NCBI RefSeq assembly: GCF_014529945.1
Contig: NZ_JACVFB010000001.1
Span: 248,001 to 312,000 of the forward strand
Direction: 5' to 3'
Origin: Chitinophaga varians
GTDB lineage: Bacteria; Bacteroidota; Bacteroidia; Chitinophagales; Chitinophagaceae
DNA length: 64,000 nt
Part shown: positions 53,768 through 62,166 of the stretch, one piece after another
Layout of the letters: every line of letters begins with the position of its first letter
Position numbering within the stretch: position 1 is the stretch's first letter
Program-made: the position numbers and the translations under genes
The notes under the pieces: model-generated
Database searches by the model: none
What the model was told of the DNA's origin: nothing
The model's input: only the letters and a program-made list of their open reading frames with translations

Positions 53768-55618
53768 ATGACCATGGTACGTGATCGCTTTTGTATACTT
53801 ATCTTGTTGCTATTGTTGTGCCTGGGGCAAACTGTCCTGGCACAGGAAGGTGCTGGTAAAAAGTGGGGCGGCAGTTCGGTATCCAAGGCTGCCAGGAAGC
53901 TGAAAGAATCGTTGTCTTCCAATGAAAACGAACTACAGACGGCTGTCAATTATGAGGCGTTGGCCAGGGAGCTGACAGAGAAAAGTGACTATGTCAAGGC
54001 GGAGGACTATCTGAAAAAAGCGCTGGACATCTATACCCGGTTAAACCACGAAAATGCTGCCGCTGCCAGCCGCGCGCTGGCGAAAGTGCAGGAGATGCAG
54101 CACAAAATAGCGCCGGCCATCAGTAATTACCAATCCGCCGGAAACCTGTCTGCTGACAGCACGCTGGGAAAAGTAAACTTCAACGACGCCAACCGGTTGC
54201 TCAATACCGGTAATCCCCGCCTGCAAAGCAATTATACCCAGTCGAATATTAATATTTTTGAGAAAGAGGGAAAGAAATCGGAGGCTGCTGATGCTTACCG
54301 ACAGCTGGGCAACAGCCTGCTGATGCAGGACAATAAAGCAGACGCCATTGCCAGCTATAAAAAGGCCATCGAGAAAAGTGATAACACGATGGATATCGCG
54401 GCCATCAGTAAAGATATCTCCAAAGCCTACGTAGCGGATAATAAAATAACAGAAGCCATCCATAGTAATGAGACCATACTGGAAAAGGCAAAAAAAGAGC
54501 ATAATACAGCGCTGCAAATTGATCAGTTACAGGACCTGGCAGAGCTGTATAAGGCTAAACAGGAGGTGGATAAAACCGGAAAACTACTGGAAGAAGCTTA
54601 CCGGATTGCACTTAAAAGCGGGCATACCTCTAAGGCCAAAGACTGTCTGCTGGCGCTGACCAGTTATTACAAACAACAACGGAAAGAAGCCGTGGCGCTC
54701 ACCCGGTATGACAACTTCCTGCAGAATCTCGATTCACTTATCAGAACAGACAGCTCCCTCGTGGATGCTAACCTTTTTGACATCACCGAAGGGAAAATAA
54801 AAGACCTGGAAAGAGAAAAAGCGCTACAGTTGGCGCTGATCAGCAATAAAAACAAACTCAATTATTTCCTGATCGCTTCCATCCTCGCGATGGTAGTGCT
54901 GCTGTTGTTCATCGTGCAGTCGCTTCGTGCGATCAAAGTCAAGAATAAAAAAATAGCGTTGCAGTCCCTGCGCCGCGAAATGAATCCACACTTTATCTTC
55001 AACAGTCTCAATAGTGTGAACCAATACATCGCGGAAAACGATGAGGTAGCGGCTAACAAATACCTGACCTCTTACTCCGGGCTGATGCGGAATGTGATGG
55101 AGCATTCCAATAAAGACTTCGTTCCTTTGGCGATAGAGGCGGAACAGTTGAGAAGATACCTGGACCTGGAGCAGCTGCGGTTCAGTGATAAATTTACGTA
55201 TATCCTCGAGGTAGATGATGCCCTGGACCCGGATACGGTGATGATCCCCAATATGCTGATACAGCCTCACGTGGAAAATGCAGTATGGCACGGCCTTCGT
55301 TATAAAGACAGCAAAGGACTGCTGCACGTTCGTTTTCGGAAACAGGAATCCTTTATGCAGGTGGAGATCACAGACGACGGCATCGGTCTCTCGAAAAGCC
55401 AGGAACTGAAGACGGTCCACCAGAAGGTGCATCAATCCCGAGGTATCACCAACACCAAAGAACGCATCCATCTGCTGAACGAAATATACCATCTCCACAT
55501 CCGGCTGGAGATGCAGGAGATAACCGCCGACGGGGCTACCGGTACCCGCGTGATGTTACAGTTCCCCTTAATGCATAAACATGATGTTAACAGAAAAAAT
55601 CACTTCAGTCATCGTTGA
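53768..55618 (+). CDS. LytS-type histidine kinase with N-terminal TPRs
   Basis: 616 residues from ATG 53768 (53774 is an alternative); upstream sequence in frame lies antisense to the VWA gene and is not used. A signal peptide (about 1-22, LGQTVLAQ) precedes a periplasmic helical region of TPR-like repeats (about 60-330). Then come a transmembrane helix (LIASILAMVVLLLFIV, near 365-380) and a LytS/YehU kinase domain with phosphoacceptor H408 in NPHFIFNSLNS. The ATPase part shows QPHVENAVWHGL, DDGIGL and RGITNTKERI. It overlaps the response regulator gene by 38 bases, so the two form a two-component pair. The ligand is unknown. Confidence 0.9.
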   Translation: MTMVRDRFCILILLLLLCLGQTVLAQEGAGKKWGGSSVSKAARKLKESLSSNENELQTAVNYEALARELTEKSDYVKAEDYLKKALDIYTRLNHENAAAASRALAKVQEMQHKIAPAISNYQSAGNLSADSTLGKVNFNDANRLLNTGNPRLQSNYTQSNINIFEKEGKKSEAADAYRQLGNSLLMQDNKADAIASYKKAIEKSDNTMDIAAISKDISKAYVADNKITEAIHSNETILEKAKKEHNTALQIDQLQDLAELYKAKQEVDKTGKLLEEAYRIALKSGHTSKAKDCLLALTSYYKQQRKEAVALTRYDNFLQNLDSLIRTDSSLVDANLFDITEGKIKDLEREKALQLALISNKNKLNYFLIASILAMVVLLLFIVQSLRAIKVKNKKIALQSLRREMNPHFIFNSLNSVNQYIAENDEVAANKYLTSYSGLMRNVMEHSNKDFVPLAIEAEQLRRYLDLEQLRFSDKFTYILEVDDALDPDTVMIPNMLIQPHVENAVWHGLRYKDSKGLLHVRFRKQESFMQVEITDDGIGLSKSQELKTVHQKVHQSRGITNTKERIHLLNEIYHLHIRLEMQEITADGATGTRVMLQFPLMHKHDVNRKNHFSHR

Positions 55619-56336
55619 AGATGAGGCCGCGGCGGTGGCAGCGCTACAGAATTACCTCCGGAAGTTCTGTCCGCAGGTAGAAGTAGTGGGTACCGCGCAG
55701 AACAGCCATGAGGCCATCAGTGTGTTGCATGCGCTACGGCCGCAGCTGGTTTTTCTCGATGTGGAAATGCCTTTTGGTAATGCCTTCGATGTGCTGGAAG
55801 GCTGCCAGGACCTTCAGTTTGAGACCATTTTTGTAACAGCTTTCTCCGAATATTCATTGAGGGCGCTCAATCAGAGTGCTGCCTATTATCTGCTAAAGCC
55901 GGTCAGCATAGAGGAACTGGTGCTGGCGGTGAATAAGGTACAGCAACAATTGCAACAGAAGCAGTGGCTGGACCGGAACCGCATCATCATGGAGAATGCC
56001 CGGCAAAGCAACCCTGCCATGCAGCAGGTGATACTGCCCACGCTGGATGGATTTGATGTGGTGAAGATGAACGAAATAGTGCGGTTGAAAGGCAACGGAA
56101 ATTTTACGGATGTTTATTTAGCCAACGGCAGTAAAAAGATGGTATGCCGCTTCCTCAAACATTTTTCGGAAATGTTACCCCACCCGTTTGTGCGGATACA
56201 TAAGTCGCACATCATCAATATTCATTACATTCAGTCCTATCATAAAGGTGCCGGCGGGTATGTAAACCTGAACGACGGAACGGAGGTGGAGGTATCTCCC
56301 GCCTATAAAGATAGTTTGTTGAAAGCATTTCAGTGA
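55581..56336 (+). CDS. LytTR response regulator
   Basis: 251 residues: receiver domain (about 8-122) with acidic pocket EDE near 13, phospho-Asp D60 in VFLDVEMP and Lys in LLKPVS; then a LytTR DNA-binding domain (about 150-251) with EIVRLKGNGNFTDVYLANG, FVRIHKSHIINI and VSPAYKDSLL. It is translated from within the 3' end of the kinase gene, so it is the cognate regulator. The next gene on the minus strand is a frameshifted terpene synthase whose corrected stop falls 8 bases beyond this one. Confidence 0.92.
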   Translation: MMLTEKITSVIVEDEAAAVAALQNYLRKFCPQVEVVGTAQNSHEAISVLHALRPQLVFLDVEMPFGNAFDVLEGCQDLQFETIFVTAFSEYSLRALNQSAAYYLLKPVSIEELVLAVNKVQQQLQQKQWLDRNRIIMENARQSNPAMQQVILPTLDGFDVVKMNEIVRLKGNGNFTDVYLANGSKKMVCRFLKHFSEMLPHPFVRIHKSHIINIHYIQSYHKGAGGYVNLNDGTEVEVSPAYKDSLLKAFQ

Positions 56337-56343
56337 TGGAGGC

Positions 56344-57284
56344 CTAGAGAATAGTCCGGCCATTGGCCTGGCCCTCATCGGTATCGTATTTTTGAAGGTA
56401 ACGCATCTTTCTGCTTTCATTGCAGTACCTGACCGATCCGGATTGAACATATTTGATATAGCGCCAGGGTAGGTGACCTCCAGCCGGTTGCATTCTTCTT
56501 CCATTTTAGCCTCATAGTCATAAAATAGCTGAACGCTGCTGTTGATGGCCGCTTCTTCGGTACAGTTTTCAGTTCTCCGGATCACCTGAACAAGATTGGT
56601 GTAGTTGGAAATTTCTTCTTTGTGGGCTTTTAGATTATATAAATCCAGCAGGATACCGATGCACATACCGGAACACTCGAATATCTTCGCAAACGTATGG
56701 TGATGGAAGGTGTATAGCTCCAGGTCATCCTGCGTATAATATAACAGTGCATAGATTACCCACATGGCAACATTCAAATGCCGGTAACTAAGATATTCTT
56801 CCACACTGATGATTTTCTTTTCCATTTCTACAGTACGCAGACGCATGGTAGACTGTAAGTATTTCTTTATTTCATTCCGGAATATCTCTTTAGTGCCATC
56901 CTTCCAGTCGGTTCGTGAACAAAATTCAGTCACCGGGGCAAACAGTTTATCCCCGTTGGGCATCCCTTCCAGTGCGGCGATGTATCTGTCTATGATCTGT
57001 TGGATATGATCAAGATCAACGGAGTTGTCAAAATAGAGGTCATCCACCAGGGCCCAATAGGCAAAAAAACGGCTGACAGCCTTTAGCTTTTCGGTGTCGC
57101 CCATTGGGTAGATATATATGGAATACAGAGCACCCGCCGACATGTAGTCGCCATACTGTGCGGTATTCTGGTTTAATATATGAAAAGCCTCCGTTTTAAA
57201 GAATCTTTTGATGTCGGCTGTAATCTCCTCCATTTGCGGGTGGGCCATCACCTGAAAACGCGATGTTAATAATGGAATTTCCAT
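56344..57284 (-). pseudogene. Terpene synthase 3, frameshifted and lacking the NSE triad
   Basis: Class I terpene synthase fold with DDLYFD at 81-86 and family spacing throughout, but two defects. First, the frame is broken near 56470-56483. Up to residue E269 the reading is normal; the -1 frame then gives HLPWRYIKYVQSGSVRY and CNESRKMRYLQ, the expected C-terminal helix with its Arg-Tyr pair, ending at a TAG at 56344-56346. Adding one base restores 313 codons exactly. Unshifted, the frame reads on to 56175 as antisense of the LytTR gene. Second, at the positions of the NSE triad (aligned on a shared Asn 17 residues downstream with synthases 1 and 2) there are L213, N217 and H221. Even repaired, Mg2+ binding would be poor. 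It is a likely decaying gene; a sequencing error explains only the frameshift. Confidence 0.75.
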
Positions 57285-57489
57285 CCGGGTTGAACATTTA
57301 TCAGGGTGAAAAGAGGGTGGTTTCCATGGCTAAATTAATTTTTCATGGCTGTTATTAAACTTCAGCGGATGGTGTTTTTAGCGGACTGATTAATATTAGG
57401 AGCTATTTAAAAATGTTTCTTAATTTTAAACATTGTACTCAAATAAAAACCAAAGCCGTAATCATAACTGCCAACTTCAAAAACTACAC

Positions 57490-57972
57490 ATGCGGACGAT
57501 TCTAACTACTTTATTACTGATCTTTCAGCTTGGTTTAATGGCGCAAACGAAGGATCAGCACACACCAGCGAGCGACCTTGTTAAGGTACTGAACAGAAAC
57601 GCACGGTTTCCCCGGGAGCTTGCTGAGAAAAAAATATCGGCTGTTTTTTCGCTGAAAATCAATTTGTCGGCCAACGGAGAAATCGTCAATGTGCTGGCTT
57701 CCAAATACTTCCCGGAGAAAATGGTTCCGCAACTCGCGGACCCGGCCATTTTTAAAGGGATAAACTGGACCGCCATTTTTAAGCGTGCGCTCAAGGACGG
57801 TGATGCCGTTATCATTCCATTTGTGGCCTATGATGAGAGGGAGAACAACGCTACTTTCTATGAATATACCGCGGAAGATCTTTTTTTGTATCCCGGAGAA
57901 AACACTACGCCCTTTGTGAATGCGCTGATCATGCAAACGTATAAGATTAGCTACCGGGCGCCAGTCATTTAA
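57490..57972 (+). CDS. Secreted protein with TonB-C-like domain
   Basis: 160 residues from ATG 57490 (upstream in-frame codons are not used because this ATG gives a signal peptide, MRTILTTLLLIFQLGLMAQ). The mature part has NARFPRELAEKKISAVFSLKINLSANGEIVNVL, which follows the pattern of the TonB C-terminal domain (YPxxA...G.V.V.F.I...G.V..V) but lacks the usual energising partner and membrane anchor. It is small, single-domain and stands alone. A domain-level resemblance only; function unknown. Confidence 0.55.
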   Translation: MRTILTTLLLIFQLGLMAQTKDQHTPASDLVKVLNRNARFPRELAEKKISAVFSLKINLSANGEIVNVLASKYFPEKMVPQLADPAIFKGINWTAIFKRALKDGDAVIIPFVAYDERENNATFYEYTAEDLFLYPGENTTPFVNALIMQTYKISYRAPVI

Positions 57973-58208
57973 TAAATTTCAAAAAAGGAGCGTTTTACCG
58001 ATATAATTTCTTTTAATCAACAAATTATCAAGCTGAAAAATCTCTCCGTCCTGACACCTGCATTATTTCAGTCAACCAGCCTGCCTAATACCGGAAGATG
58101 CAACTTTTCATGTCTTTAAAAAACATTGCACAGGAATAATCCATCCACTATTTTGAGGTATTGTTTTTCTCAACCCGTTCTCAAAACATAACCGAAAAAT
58201 TCAACACT

Positions 58209-58961
58209 ATGAAATTCCTGTCCTCCTTGCGTCTGCCGGTGCTTGCGCTGCTGGCTGTTTCCGCTGTGATGAGCTGTAAAAAAGACAACGCATCCCCGGA
58301 TGTTGCGGCCATCGACAATCAGCAAACAATGAATGCTAATGGGAAGAGGCATCCCGACACCCTGCAGATGATTTCTCCCCGTGGATTCTTCGAAGAAAAA
58401 ACAGGGCTGCTGTTTGGTAATGCCCAGAAAGATGGCAGCGCCTTCCCTTACCATCAGTTTATTGCCGGTACATGGACCGTCTCCGGCATATGGTATACCT
58501 ACAGAAGTTACTTTGTCACGTCGCTGCCGCTCCCCTCTGTGAATCCGGGGCTGATTAAGTCTGCCACGCTGATGCTTTACTCCGACCGTAACCCGGTGGG
58601 TAATGGCAATCAGGTGGACGCTAACTACGGCACCAACAACGCCTTCTATGTGAGGAAAATTACGACGCCGTTACAGATGACCACCATGGGGCAGTTCAAC
58701 TGGTTCAATCAGCCGGCGGTGACTACCGCAAACCAGGTGCTGGTGCCTCATACCAGGTTGACTGTCCACGATGAAGCGGTAGACGTAACAGCGATGGTAA
58801 AACAACTGGTGTCTGATGGTGGCCAGGTAGGACCTTTGGGCCTGATGATTCAACTGCAATCTGAAACGAACAGTTATAACATCCGTATTTTCTGTGGATC
58901 AACAAATACTGATGTGGCGAGAAGACCTACGCTGATAGTGGAGTATAACGAACAACCTTAG
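58209..58961 (+). CDS. DNRLRE-domain-like lipoprotein
   Basis: 250 residues from ATG 58209, chosen because it gives a lipoprotein signal (LLAVSAVMSC, Cys about 22). The mature part is a beta-sandwich with SATLMLYSDRNPVG, AFYVRKITTPLQ, FNWFNQPAVTT, VDVTAMVKQLV and PLGLMIQLQ, ending RRPTLIVEY. This order (strand, W-N-Q-P, D-V-T-x-x-V, L-x-I-x-Y) is that of DNRLRE-type CBM96-like domains that bind or decorate surface polysaccharides. The role is inferred. Confidence 0.65.
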   Translation: MKFLSSLRLPVLALLAVSAVMSCKKDNASPDVAAIDNQQTMNANGKRHPDTLQMISPRGFFEEKTGLLFGNAQKDGSAFPYHQFIAGTWTVSGIWYTYRSYFVTSLPLPSVNPGLIKSATLMLYSDRNPVGNGNQVDANYGTNNAFYVRKITTPLQMTTMGQFNWFNQPAVTTANQVLVPHTRLTVHDEAVDVTAMVKQLVSDGGQVGPLGLMIQLQSETNSYNIRIFCGSTNTDVARRPTLIVEYNEQP

Positions 58962-58962
58962 C

Positions 58963-59001
58963 AAAATAAAAGAGGCCGGGATTTCCGGCCTCTTTTATTT
59001 T
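58963..59001. terminator. Strong bidirectional terminator
   Basis: Perfect 17-bp arms AAAATAAAAGAGGCCGG (58963-58979) and CCGGCCTCTTTTATTTT (58985-59001), 5-nt loop. It lies between the lipoprotein stop and the convergent small peptide at 59007, and can serve both. Confidence 0.8.
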
Positions 59002-59006
59002 CTCAT

Positions 59007-59168
59007 TTACCTGGTCCAGTGTGTGTCCTGTACCTTGCTGGAGGTAGTGTCAAACGCTTTGCTCGAAGTAGTGTCCTGCATGCGCTGAGCGGAGGCAGAC
59101 TGATTCAAAGCGGCAACGGTGAACCGCTGCAGGGATAACGGTTTCTGTTTAACGGTGACTTTTTTCAT
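59007..59168 (-). CDS. Small RiPP-like leader peptide with Ser/Thr repeat core
   Basis: 53 residues from ATG 59168 (a longer frame to 59219 has no sign of coding). The N terminus (MKKVTVKQKPLSLQRFTVAA and LNQ) matches the Bacteroidota natural-product precursor leader pattern (K-x-L-x-L-x-x-x-T-V-A-x-L). No GG follows; the tail contains a tandem repeat DTTSSKAF then DTTSSKVQ, then a partial DTHW. It has no Cys, so lanthionine formation is impossible, though dehydration or glycosylation of Ser/Thr is conceivable. No modification enzyme is encoded next to it. It could be an orphan or decayed precursor. Starts on the opposite strand to the gene at 59254. Confidence 0.55.
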   Translation of the reverse strand: MKKVTVKQKPLSLQRFTVAALNQSASAQRMQDTTSSKAFDTTSSKVQDTHWTR

Positions 59169-59253
59169 ATGAAGGAAATTTAACGAAAGGTACACGACAA
59201 CTATGCGATAAGGCGGCATGAACTTTGACTACAAAAAAAGATGTTCAACCCAA

Positions 59254-60357
59254 ATGTCTATGATACGAAAGCATACTGTAGTAGCCCTATCTGTACTCAT
59301 GATAGTGATGTCTTGCGGAAAAAAGGAAACGCCCAACAGACCTCAGGACCCACCACCCACCAACCCCGGACCCACCACGCCTGTCGCTTCCGCTACCGCT
59401 AAAAAAGCCCGGATAGATTCGCTCACCAACGCCATAAAAAAGTGGCAGTTGAATAACATCGTGCGGGACAGTGTATGGCAGGACAGCGCCGGGATCAGCT
59501 TTTTTATTGGGTATACCGCCGGATGGTACCGGTATAATGACAATAATTTATTTCCGGGGAATACCATTAATCCTGTCCCGTTCAAAAACAGGAACGAGCT
59601 GGAATTTGTAGCAGGACCGGCCAACCAGCAGGTGAAAATATTTAACAGCAACCATCTCGTTAAACCGTATGATACCCTCCTGACAGCATCCAGGGCTGCG
59701 GTGGATGGCACCATCCGGTATTGGTTCCGGGAAAACAAAGGACCGGTGTCTGGCGTCGGTAGCGGTAAGGCGGTTCCTTTTACAGATTATGCCACTTTGT
59801 TTTTATCGTTTCCCGGTACGCTGACGAACCGCTTTTTTGATCCGGTGCCTGTCAGTCAACTGATTCCTGCTGCGAAACATGCCGCTCTCGAAAAGAAGAC
59901 CGGCTGTATGGTATACTCCGTAGCCAGTTATCATACTGTCTTTTTTGACTACCTCGACGGGCTACAACGTTACAAAGATTATTATGCCACGAATGCGGTG
60001 AATAAAGGCTTCATTTCATCAGTATCCTACGGGCATGAAATATATGTATTCGTTGAGTCCGATGCCACAGAAGATAAACTCACGGCGGCCATCAACCGCA
60101 CGCTGGATGGCACCGAAACCGGCGAAGATATCACGCTGTTAAAACAATCATCGTCCCGGGTATATTACCGCCACACTGCCGCCGACAAAGTAGCAAAGGA
60201 GAATTTAAACGGGTATGACCGGCTGAAAGAATATGTCACCATTACGAGGAATACGCCGTTTCAGTACGCAGGCGTTCCCGTTTATTACAGCATGATGAAT
60301 ACCCTGCCGGAAGATATTGAAGCGGACCGGATACTGAAGGTGGACTACAAGTTGTGA
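59254..60357 (+). CDS. Lipoprotein resembling thiol-activated (cholesterol-dependent) cytolysins, short form
   Basis: 367 residues from ATG 59254 (59218 and 59260 are alternatives), with a lipoprotein signal ending MIVMSC and a Pro-rich spacer. The pattern follows CDC domains 1-3: a FPGN segment near the N-terminal strand, a CMVYSVASY segment like the CDC MVYSKSQI block, FISSVSYGHEIYVFVES like the family VAYGRTVFVKLET block, and PFQYAGVPVYYSMMNTLPED like YPISYTSVFLKN. The C-terminal membrane-binding domain 4 with its undecapeptide is absent. The match is by eye and distant. A CDC-like protein of Bacteroidota type is my best call; a generic beta-rich lipoprotein is the alternative. Confidence 0.5.
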   Translation: MSMIRKHTVVALSVLMIVMSCGKKETPNRPQDPPPTNPGPTTPVASATAKKARIDSLTNAIKKWQLNNIVRDSVWQDSAGISFFIGYTAGWYRYNDNNLFPGNTINPVPFKNRNELEFVAGPANQQVKIFNSNHLVKPYDTLLTASRAAVDGTIRYWFRENKGPVSGVGSGKAVPFTDYATLFLSFPGTLTNRFFDPVPVSQLIPAAKHAALEKKTGCMVYSVASYHTVFFDYLDGLQRYKDYYATNAVNKGFISSVSYGHEIYVFVESDATEDKLTAAINRTLDGTETGEDITLLKQSSSRVYYRHTAADKVAKENLNGYDRLKEYVTITRNTPFQYAGVPVYYSMMNTLPEDIEADRILKVDYKL

Positions 60358-60405
60358 GATACGTCCGGCACTTAGCACAGCAACTTTTGAATACCAGTAA
60401 AATCT

Positions 60406-60975
60406 TTACCTGATTTCCCGTCTGATCCGGCTGAGCGACTGTGGCGTGATTTGCAGATAAGAGGCGATGAACTGTTGCGGTACCTGTAAAGCAAGATCAG
60501 GATAGCGCTTCACAAACTCGAGGTACTTGGTTTTTGAGTCCCCGAAATTCAGGAAGTCGTTGTCTTTTATTTTAGTCAGCAACGCCGCTTCTGAAATGGT
60601 TTTGATGAAGATATACAGATGAGGTATTTCAAGGCTCAGCTTTTCGATGGCTGATTTGCGGATGGAGTAGATCCCGGTATCCACCACGGCCTGTATCGGA
60701 TTGTTGGAAGGCTTTAAGGAATAATAGCTTTCCAGGTCAACAAGAAACTGCTTCTCCCGGGCGAAGTACTTCGTCACCTCGGCGCCGTCGGGAGTGGCCG
60801 TATACAGCCGCAGGATGCCACTTTCCACGAAAGCGATTTCGTGGGAGATGTCGCCGTCTTTTTGAAAGTGTTCTCCGGATTTTAACTGTCTCTTTTTAAA
60901 CTGACCGGAAAAAAGCGCAATATCTTTCGGAGAAAGGATGCCGCCAAATTCCAGCGTTGAAGTGAGTTTGTCCAT
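60406..60975 (-). CDS. Crp/Fnr-family regulator
   Basis: 189 residues: an N-terminal cyclic-nucleotide-type beta barrel (about 10-115, with GEHFQKDGDISHEIAFVESGILRLY) and a C-terminal winged helix (about 140-189) with recognition helix FIASYLQITPQSLSRIRREI, the SLSRIRR signature. No Cys ligands for an FeS cluster are present, so it is not an O2 sensor. Bacteroidota proteins of this type often regulate an adjacent dehydrogenase. Its start abuts the stop of the SDR gene (60976), so the two are cotranscribed on the minus strand. Confidence 0.88.
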   Translation of the reverse strand: MDKLTSTLEFGGILSPKDIALFSGQFKKRQLKSGEHFQKDGDISHEIAFVESGILRLYTATPDGAEVTKYFAREKQFLVDLESYYSLKPSNNPIQAVVDTGIYSIRKSAIEKLSLEIPHLYIFIKTISEAALLTKIKDNDFLNFGDSKTKYLEFVKRYPDLALQVPQQFIASYLQITPQSLSRIRREIR

Positions 60976-62013
60976 CTATTTTACGATTCCGGTTTCAAAG
61001 ATACTTTTTGCGCACGACAATACTGCTTCCTGCGTCGATACCGGCTGCCATTGCAGGTCCCGTCTGGCTTTGCTGGCATCCACCTGTCTTTTGATGCCGA
61101 GGTCGAGAAGAATAGGGCCCAGTGTGGCGTCAAATTTTGCCAGCAGCCGTACCAGAAAATTGGGTAGCTCCCTGGAAGGCAGCTTTCTGCCGGGATAAGC
61201 TTTTCTCAGTATCTGTGCAATGTCTTTCATCATCAGGAAGCCGGCAGAGGCCAGATAGCGGTTCTGCGCGGCCTCCGGTATTTCCATGGCACGGATAAGC
61301 GCATCGGCCGCGGAACGGACATCTACTATCTCAAATCCAACTTTAGGCAGGGCCGGAACACTGCCATCCAGTATTTTGATGACGATATTGGCGGAGGTGC
61401 CAAAATCCTGTTCCAGTACCGGGCCCAATATCGCACCGGGTAAAACGGTCACCAGCTCCATGCCCGACCGGTCATCTTTGATAAAATCCCAGGCTGCCTT
61501 TTCTGCGACCGCTTTGCTTTTGAAATAAGGGGTAAGGTCCCTGGCATAGTCAACATTGGTCCAGTCGGATTCATTCATCACCTTCGCCTGCTGTTGAGGT
61601 GTTTTGCCATAACCTACGGCGGAGCTGGAGGAAGTCAGTACAAACCGTTTTACTTTATTGGCGGCAGCCGCTTTCATGATGTTTAAAACACCTTCTCTCG
61701 CGGGAATAATAATATCATCCTCGTGTTTGGGCACTTCCCTCGGAAAAGGAGACGCGACATGTTGCACGAAATCGACACCTTTCGTCAGGTCAAACCATTT
61801 CTCTTTATCCTGAAGGTCTGCCTGTGCAAAGGTTAAACGGTGCGCATAGGCCGTATGCCGGGCAATCACTTCCCCAATGGCCGCTGCCCGGTCCATGTCC
61901 CGAAGGGTGCCAATAACTTCATACCCTTTCTCCAGTAACCGGATGGTGGTATGAGATCCCAGAAAGCCGGTCACGCCGGTCAATAAAACACGTTGGCTGT
62001 TCATGATTTTCAA
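60976..62013 (-). CDS. Extended SDR reductase (DFR/aldehyde reductase-like)
   Basis: 345 residues; ATG 62004 (MNSQRVLL) is an equally likely start. NAD(P)-binding motif GVTGFLGSH near residues 13-21, an R patch (TLRDMDRAA) that favours NADPH, VQHVASPFP, LTSSSSAVGYG and catalytic YFKSK (Y-x3-K). The pattern matches dihydroflavonol-4-reductase-like and aldehyde reductase SDRs. The substrate is unknown. It forms a two-gene operon with the Crp/Fnr regulator just downstream; both read away from the GntR gene. Confidence 0.88.
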   Translation of the reverse strand: MKIMNSQRVLLTGVTGFLGSHTTIRLLEKGYEVIGTLRDMDRAAAIGEVIARHTAYAHRLTFAQADLQDKEKWFDLTKGVDFVQHVASPFPREVPKHEDDIIIPAREGVLNIMKAAAANKVKRFVLTSSSSAVGYGKTPQQQAKVMNESDWTNVDYARDLTPYFKSKAVAEKAAWDFIKDDRSGMELVTVLPGAILGPVLEQDFGTSANIVIKILDGSVPALPKVGFEIVDVRSAADALIRAMEIPEAAQNRYLASAGFLMMKDIAQILRKAYPGRKLPSRELPNFLVRLLAKFDATLGPILLDLGIKRQVDASKARRDLQWQPVSTQEAVLSCAKSIFETGIVK

Positions 62014-62150
62014 TTTTAGACAAAATTGACACAGCTACGCCAACCGGCAATTACCATTTGGTAAGAAATTCCACCGGCACGTGGCCAGGAAAAGAAGACG
62101 TACCTTATTAATGTCCAGACATAAAAATTTCCCCCGATCGCAAAAAAGTG

Positions 62151-62166
62151 ATATGTTCGTACATAT
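62151..62166. promoter_or_regulatory. Operator-like palindrome abutting the GntR start codon
   Basis: ATATGT-TCGT-ACATAT is a perfect 6-4-6 dyad that ends on the base before the ATG at 62167. Repression of its own gene by the GntR protein is the simple reading. Confidence 0.55.

Noticed and set aside
56175..56343. C-terminal extension of terpene synthase 3 over the LytTR gene
   Set aside because: These residues are antisense to a conserved LytTR domain and follow a frameshift; the -1 frame gives the proper terpene synthase end.
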